Of a DNA stretch of 64,000 bases, positions 58,001-64,000 are shown piece after piece (positions within the stretch are counted from its first letter, which is position 1; each line of letters begins with the position of its first letter). Source of the stretch: Fomitopsis serialis (Eukaryota; Basidiomycota; Agaricomycetes; Polyporales; Fomitopsidaceae); the NCBI RefSeq assembly GCF_022376445.1, contig NW_025955093.1, positions 1-64,000 of the forward strand, in the 5' to 3' direction. Below the pieces are notes generated by a model. The model had not been told where the DNA came from. It searched no databases and saw only the letters and a program-made list of their open reading frames with translations. Made by a program: the position numbers and the translations under genes.

Positions 58001-60988
58001 AGCGCGCGCGTCAGCTCCTCCGCGCTCGGCGAGCTCTGGCTCGACGCGGACGTCGCGTCCGCGGAGTCGTCCGCGGAGTCCGCGCCGCCGTCTTCGAGGG
58101 GCTGGGGCTTGGGCTTGATCTTGATGGGCAGCGTCGGCGGGCCTGGCCGCGTCTCTCTGGGGGCAGGGAAGGTCTGCGAGTGCGGTCGGGTATGATGTCG
58201 CTGCGGCGAGCGTACAGGGGAGGACGGCGGAGACAGTGGAGGTGTCGTCGAGCGCATCTCACCAGAGGACGCCTGAGAAGACGACAAACGGCGCAACGTA
58301 TGTTGCCGCTTCGGTATCGGCGCGACGGGCACGGTAATCTTGACGCTAATCTTCTGCGGCTCCTCGTCCGCATCGCTCTCGCTCTCGCTGCTGCTCTCCT
58401 TCGTGCGCCCGCTGCGCCGCGCGATCTCCCGGAGCCACTCGAACGGCAGGTCGCCGACGCGTCTCCGCACCCGGCGGGGCAGACGCAGCGCGATGCCCGA
58501 TCCGCGCCCGCCCTCGCCGTCCGGCTCCGTCCGGTGCGCAAGCTCGAGGTTCTGCCGGATCGCGTCAAAGAACGGGTTGAACGCAACCTAAACGGGTGAG
58601 GAAGGTCGTGTCAGCAGCTGCGACGTGACCCATGCCTGCGATGTGAGGTGACACTCTGGAATGACGCCGACAGCCCGGCGCAGCGGCGCAGGCGAATCAG
58701 AACAAGATTGCCTCCGAGATGCCCTGGCTCTCTTTCACCAGCGAGCCCGTGAAGAACGGGCTTAGCCCCCGCTGGCAGTAAGTTACCGGCTGCGCGCGGT
58801 GAAAATGCTAATGCTGCCTCGTACCCCGGGGCACCGGTGCGGAGAAGACTGGGTTTACGTTACCAGCGGCGAGCATGCCTTGGCTTCGTTCCTCCAACGC
58901 CTTTAAAGTCTGACGTCGTTCCTCGGAACAAGCCCTGCATCCCTTGCCCTTCTCACTCGTCATGGCCCTTCGCTCGACGGTGTAGCCGTCCGGCCATACC
59001 AGCCAGTAGAAGCAGAGCACTCTAATCGCACCCATCGACAGGCTTCTCGTACCCGTCCCCGTCCATATCAAGCAAACGGTATGTTCCGCAACACGAGCCC
59101 TCACAAGAATCTGAACACTCACCGTTCTGCCGTGCGGTACGGAATGTCGATGGGGCCTCATCCCAGCTACCGACGCCGAGAAGGCCTCTGGACTGCCGCT
59201 GAGCGTGGGCATGCTGCTTGTGCCCGCGACCGGAGGGAAGGCATGTGAGCTCTGCGTGGCGGCTGCAGTCTGCGGCGTGAGTGTCATCCCTGGGGCACTT
59301 GCGAACGCCGGCAAGCGGAGGTTGAACGCGGACGACGGTGCTGCCTGGGTGTTCATCGGGTTGTGCAACTTCGTGGCGCGTGCGGCGAGCAGCGACGGGA
59401 CCGTGGTCGGTGGGACGGCCTCTCCGCGCGTGGCGATCGAACCGAGGATGGATGCGCCTGTAGCGGAGGTAGGCGGGACTATGGTCTGCGACATGGTGGT
59501 GTGGACGAGGTCAGCCGTTAACTTGTCCAGCTCGTCGCTGAGCATCAGCATACTTACCCCCTCAGTGGACACCGTGGCCGGCGGGGCGCGGAAGCTCGGC
59601 GGTGCTCCGATTGTGGAGGCGCTGGTGAATGCGCTCATGGGCAGCGCCTTGGTGCGGAGTGCCTTGATGTTCTGCGCGGGAAACGGGGCGGACGTCGCTG
59701 GCGCACTGGAGCTCTTTGTTATCTCCGGGAGCTTGTCAGCACTGAATCCCGCTCCGGAAGAGCTGATGTTGGGCGAGTGACCAACGGATGGCGGGGCGAG
59801 CTCGGCGACGTCGTCCTCCTCCTCCTCGCCTTCGTCGGGGAGGGGCGAGTGATCAAGAAGATCTGGCCGCTCGCGGCCCACAGCGTTGATCCCGCCTCTG
59901 ATCCATGCGACCTGGCGGCGCTCGTCGAAGCCCTCAGCGCGGAATTTGCGGAGGAGCCCGAGAAGCGCAGGACGCTCCGGTAGGCCTCCAGCGTCGGCGT
60001 CGTGCACGACAATACGCGAGGAGTCTCGCCAGGCGGCAAATCGAGCACGAGCAGAAGGAGAGGGAAGCATAGGGGCCAGCCGTGCGAGGGTGTAGGTAGG
60101 TCGTTTGAGCAGGGTGGTCGGGACGGACAGAGAAAGCGCCCCGTGCAGGCGTCCTGCGAGGTGCGCGTTGTGCGGGCGGATGTCGAGGATGAGGGCGTTG
60201 GGGTCCGCGAGAACGGCAGGCAGGTCGGCGGGGCCGAGTGCTGGGAACGCAGACGCGGGCGCACCGGGCCCCGGTGATGCGAGTGGGGAGGCAGAGGACG
60301 CGGAGGAGGAAGCCGCGGACGGTGGTTGGGGAGGCATGGCTAGAGAGACGGCGGGGGGAGGGAGGGAGAGCGACGGGGCTGGGCGCGGTGCGCGGGGCAC
60401 GAAGGGAGACGGGGCGGAAGGGCCTGCGTGGGGGGTGAGGAGGGGGAGGTGGGCGTGGTGGGACGCATAGCGGGCGTCGACGGCAGCGGCAAAGTCGTCG
60501 ACGGCGACAGGCTTGCCGTCGGGGCCGCGGACGGCACGGGGGGCGGGGAAGGACGTGTTGGGCGCCGTGGTGGGTGGGGACAGGGGCGGGCGGGGTGCGT
60601 GCTTGTCGCGGGCGGTGGTGGGAGGAGAGGACGTGCTGAGGAGGACGGGCGAGGAGGCCCAGAAGACGACCGAAACCTCTCGCGGTGGAGTGGATTGCCA
60701 AGATCGGGCACACAACGTGGCGGCCCTCCTCCGCCGCCGCGGTCTGGGCGCCGACGTCATCGGCCTCTCCCGCGTCTTCACACGCCTCTCGCACCGGCGT
60801 TTCTCTTCTCCGCGCCGCCCGTGCCGCTCTGCGCGGCCGCTGCGCCCCTGCGCCCCCCCGGCCCAACGTCGCGCTGCCAGCCACTCCGCCCTTCCTCCAA
60901 CACGCCCCATACTGTATGAGGGCCCAGGATGTTCCTCGGCGGCGTGGGTGTCTTCGACGAGCCCCATGCACACTGCGCGACTCCGCAC
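55090..60988 (-). CDS. Rhodanese-PTP dual-domain MAPK phosphatase, full length
   Basis: Related to fungal Pyp1/Pyp2 and Ptp2/Ptp3 tyrosine phosphatases that dephosphorylate stress MAP kinases. The N-terminal exon (60,988-59,123) holds a rhodanese domain (NALILDIRPHNAHLAGRLHG, SSRIVVHDADAGGLPERPAL) with no catalytic Cys, as in the MAPK-docking domains. Exon 58,587-57,764 has NPFFDAIRQNLEL; 57,474-57,310 has YRNIWPFEHARVRL and GTTKRYIATQGPLAATYADF; 57,250-55,090 has QNVHVIVMLTRE, the WPDF loop (56,892-56,884) and the P-loop HCSAGVGRTG (56,598-56,569). About 335 Ser/Pro-rich residues then separate the P-loop from PIRRVIEDMREQRMSLCQSL. Splice phases close, giving about 1,670 residues if 59,123 joins 58,587, but extra exons in that 535-nt gap are possible. 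The true start is uncertain. Confidence 0.82.
57251..57309 (-). other. PTP intron, 59 nt
   Basis: Donor GTGAGT after TTCTGGAC, acceptor CTGCAG before GCTTTGCTGG. Splicing restores the family sequence ADFWTLCWEQNVHVIV, which confirms the model. Confidence 0.9.
57475..57763 (-). other. PTP intron, 289 nt
   Basis: Donor GTGAGT after AACAAGAACAG, acceptor GACAG before ATACCGAAAT. Splicing gives NKNRYRNIWPFEHARV, the expected start of a PTP domain. It is long for this genome; no nested gene seen. Confidence 0.85.
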
Positions 60989-62780
60989 TAGGGTGTGTCT
61001 TCAATCAGCCGCTGTCCGGAGTATCACCAGCACTCGGCATCGCCTGCTCGCCGACGCTGTATCATCCAATCTCTATTGTGCGTGTGACTGGAGTGTGGTC
61101 GCCTTCCAGGCCCTCTAGACGATCATTCTCCTGCTGCCACATTCCCGAAGACGTCTCGCAGCCTAGGCCTCCTGCACGAATGCGCTCGCAAACTACCACG
61201 CACCAATTGGACCGCGCCAGCGGGCGCTGCTCATTCGTGGGATCGGCCTATCGCGCAAGCCTGGTGCAAATGTGAGTGTTTTCTCGCCCTCTCAGAGTCT
61301 CACCGAGTCCCACATGCCTTGCGTGCGGCGAGCGCATGCGGCTCCTCCGCTGCCGTCGCAGCACGAGTCGTAATATTCTCCCCAACGGCGCACAGTTCGG
61401 CCGTCGTCACAACGCCTATGTTTACCTCTTGGTTCACCTCGCCGCAGCCTCGCCGCCCCATGAGTTGATCTCCGAGGGCGCCGGGCATCGAATCCGCATA
61501 CGCGGAAGCTTCTGCACTGACGTGCTCTGGGCGACAGTTGGCGACCAGTGTTGCATCGCACGTTCCGCTGCCTGTCTGTCGAAATGGCCACACCGTCACA
61601 CCGTTCCAGTCAAAGCCCAAGACTCCTCCAGTGCCCGAACATTAAATGTGACGTAGCTATGGAAGCCTCCGCAGTACACGAGCGTCGACGATCGCCCACT
61701 GCGCAAACACTGCGCACCGCCGCCGACGCCCATTGCGGTGGATGCACCATCACTGCCGCGCACACAACTTCCGGAAGTAGTAAGAACACCGCCGCCTCCC
61801 GCATGTACCCTCATATATCGGCTCGCGTCGCGCCGACGAAGGGCGGGTTTCCCGTCTGGAGCGTCGGCACGCCTTCCTCTGAGCCTTAGTGTCCCCACCG
61901 CCAGCCGAGCTACATAGGTTGGCGGGCCCGAGTCCTCGGGGGCAATCTTCTCGAAGTCCCGAAGCAACCGTGCCGCCTTCAGAAGCCCCATCGGCGGCGA
62001 ATCTGTCCGATTATAGCTCGCGGCGCCGATCGAGGGCGGGGCCCCTCCGGGGCTGGTTCCTGGATGACATAGTTGCCTGTAAAGGAAGGTATCCTGCCTG
62101 TTTGGGGTTCGTCGTGTGCCGTCCGAGCTTAGGTAGGTATCATGGAGGTATGGTGCGTGAGCACGTAGACATAGCTGGATGTGGCATCCTGCGTGTTCTC
62201 TTGCTCGCTGAATGCAAGTTCTTCTGCTTTCTCCGAGTCGGAAGCACGTCGTCCAATACATCCAGGCCTTGATCGCCATCTGTCCTGATAGTCAACGTTG
62301 GGGCTGTCTCGTTCTTCCTATACCGTCTTGCGAGTCGACTGAGTCAGTAGTGCGGCACAGCACTCCGTCATAGGAAGGTGCGCCCTGAAATACTCAACCG
62401 AAGCGGGCAAACTCCTGATACTACAGTAGTCACTCCAGCAGATTGATCGTGTACAGTAGGGTTCGGTGGGCTACATAGCTGGTACGTCCACCGTCAGCAC
62501 CGCCATACCAGATCAACTATCGTGCACCTATTATTCGTTCTCCTTTATATGGACCTTGAGATCATCGGCCAGCCCCCACGAAACAATCTCGTTCACAGTA
62601 AGCTCCCCAGTGCGTACGCGCTACGCAAGGGCACCTCTCCCAGTCAACGTCCAGGTTCGCGCAAGCTATGAACTCCATACGGAAAGTCGCTGCTCCCGTC
62701 AACGAACACCCATCCAGATCCAGGCGTCTCCACGCATCGCTGCCATGTCTCCCGCTCCTGACCCCCCAGCCACACGCGCC
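60989..62780. other. Right-flank stretch with no recognised gene
   Basis: Upstream of the phosphatase gene. It has frames on both strands (longest about 227 codons, - strand, 62,279-61,596) without recognisable domains or consistent splice structure. It may contain the phosphatase promoter and 5' leader. I cannot support a gene here. Confidence 0.3.
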
Positions 62781-63560
62781 ACACAGTTCCGACTAACTTA
62801 CAGCAAGGCGATCGCGCGTTGTGCGCGGAGCGCGCGGCGTGAGGCGAAGATCCGCGTTCGTCAAAGATACTTCTTCGATATCGCTCGCGATCAAGGGCGA
62901 CGGGCACGTCTCCAAGGGTGGCTTATCGTTTACCATTCTCGTTACTTGAGCTACGCTTACATTGGTCTGGAGAATAGGATCAGCTATGTCGGTGATGGAC
63001 CGGCTGCGACTGAACATCGGCTCGCGACGGTCGGCGGCACACGCGCACGGCCACCCAAGTATGTATATGGTCTCGCTCTCCGCAATGCCCCTTGGGGTAA
63101 CGCTCATCCCGCTGTCGACATTCTCCCCATTCCGACGCGTCCCCAGGCCTCCGTCTTCGCCCATGACTCCGTCATGAAAATGAGCGGTACGGAGAAGCCG
63201 GGCCTCTTCTGGAGCCCATCTGTGTAGCGGATGTCGCCTTCCAACCCTGTGACCAGCGCCGAACCGGCTTCGCCGGTCACGCTATCCACGAGTGCGCTGC
63301 GCAGCCAAGTGACTGGAAGGTGCTCGTCGCTGCGGAGCGGTAGGACAACCCGGGCGGCAGGTCTGCCCTGGTCCAAGCCAGGCTACCACGGCTGGTCCGA
63401 GTGGCATACCTCGCATCCGCGTCGGCGTCCTATTCCTCTACAACGGATCCGAGACGGAGGGTTGTGCGTACGAGACCGCGTTGTATAAGAGTCGCTGGGC
63501 CTTCAGCTCACTCATGATCTCGGGCCGGGTTCGAAACCGGGGGTCGTGTTTGGGTGCTAG
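62781..63560 (+). pseudogene. FAD-linked oxidoreductase relic outside the array
   Basis: Same family as the unit 2 and 3 genes but more diverged and in pieces: YSKAIARCARSARREAKI; a shifted frame with SISLAIKGDGH (the FAD motif); RISYVGDGPAATEHRLATVG; KPGLFWSP; and near 63,435-63,500 a stretch equivalent to LYNGSETEG followed by YKSRW. The middle portion carrying GGGYGYLSPSHG is missing. Several frameshifts. It may mark an older relative of the amplified gene on the right flank. Confidence 0.7.
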
Positions 63561-64000
63561 TACTTTCCGCTCCACAGAATCACCGCCAAGTCAACAACGA
63601 GGAAACGCCCTGGACCCTTCATCGTCGGGACGCCGGTCCTTCGGTAACTTGTTCACGCGAACGCAGCAGTGGCGATGTCTTCCGCAGGTGGTTCCCCCTC
63701 ACTCTCTGGGGGAATCAATGCGTACTACTGTCCCGCAGGTTGATAGCATCACTGGTACGAGTGTTTATCTTGTCGGTGGAGCTGCGTGCATTCTATCTGT
63801 TACTTACGTTTGGCATATCACTTTCGCTGGGTGTCCCTGTTGTAAATATTAATTTTTGAACCCATTAACCTGCAGCCAGTCTCGCTGAATGTCCCACGAG
63901 TAGGTAGGAGTCGTGAATAACCAATAGGTGGTCCTCGTGCTTCATTTTGCAACCCTATGTCCAGGTTAGGGTTGCACATCGAGGATCCCTCCACGAACGT
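63561..64000. other. Right end, nothing recognised
   Basis: Short frames only, AT content rising near 63,850. A single TTAGGG-like word near 63,965 is not a telomere repeat. Confidence 0.3.

Larger units (their letters stand above)
51366..58658. repeat. Tandem array unit 5 (partial, array edge)
   Basis: The array pattern continues through the F-box gene and the phosphatase 3' half. Homology to unit 1 stops at about 58,658, in the intron upstream of the phosphatase exon starting at 58,587. Beyond it the phosphatase gene continues into its unique N-terminal part. This suggests that unit 5 adjoins the original phosphatase locus and that the other units carry copied 3' fragments. Confidence 0.85.

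Noticed and set aside
63520..63545. tRNA T-arm-like GGTTCGAAACC
   Set aside because: It is part of a short palindrome (CCGGGTTCGAAACCGG); no matching acceptor or D-arm sequence on either strand.
63955..63980. Telomere-like TTAGGG near the right end
   Set aside because: Single occurrence, not a repeat array.

Overview
The window looks like nuclear DNA of a basidiomycete fungus, probably an Agaricomycete. The evidence is GC-rich coding sequence, very short GT-AG introns (43 to 83 nt, with CTAAC- or CTGAT-like branch sites), an Agaricomycete-style F-box family, a rhodanese/tyrosine-phosphatase MAPK phosphatase, and berberine-bridge-type FAD oxidoreductases. I saw no rRNA, tRNA or CRISPR signal.

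About nine tenths of the window is a tandem array of one complex unit. Unit starts, marked by the same sequence block, lie at about 1, 13,075, 27,345, 43,408 and 51,366. Periods are therefore about 13.1, 14.3, 16.1 and 8.0 kb, followed by a partial fifth unit that ends at about 58,658. Position 1 is almost exactly a unit start, so the array may continue to the left. In + strand order, a unit holds: an F-box gene (- strand); the 3' part of a rhodanese-PTP phosphatase gene (- strand, missing in unit 4); in units 2 and 3 a block of about 6 kb with a broken FAD oxidoreductase; an unassigned GC-rich block (called C here); and a block (called D) with a 43-nt intron followed by a mitochondrial Isa1-type iron-sulfur assembly gene (+ strand). 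Unit 5 has its F-box gene next to the only full-length phosphatase gene and then runs into unique sequence.

The F-box gene is the best preserved component. A three-exon model (20-nt first exon, 53-nt intron, large exon, 82-nt intron, last exon) closes in frame in units 1 to 4 and is broken by one missing base in unit 5. All four Isa1 copies carry lesions, different in each copy, so none is clearly functional as read. The phosphatase copies in units 1 to 3 lack the catalytic core.

The units are mosaics. Different segments link different pairs: 1 with 5 and 2 with 3 around the phosphatase, 2 with 3 for the FAD block, 2 with 4 and 1 with 3 in block D, and 2 with 5 upstream of the F-box gene. 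A segment of 185 to 199 bp just upstream of Isa1 is inverted in units 2 and 4 relative to 1 and 3, with TCGA at its ends. Three mobile-element insertions are dated relative to the duplications by empty sites in sister units: a 2.83-kb terminal-inverted-repeat element and a 296-bp MITE in unit 1, and a 1.2-kb element with arms of about 300 bp in unit 3.

The right flank (58.7 to 64 kb) holds the N-terminal rhodanese half of the phosphatase gene, a stretch with nothing I recognise, and a third, older FAD-oxidoreductase relic. I see no sign that these genes form one pathway. The coherent story is segmental amplification of a locus, with F-box copies retained and passenger genes decaying.
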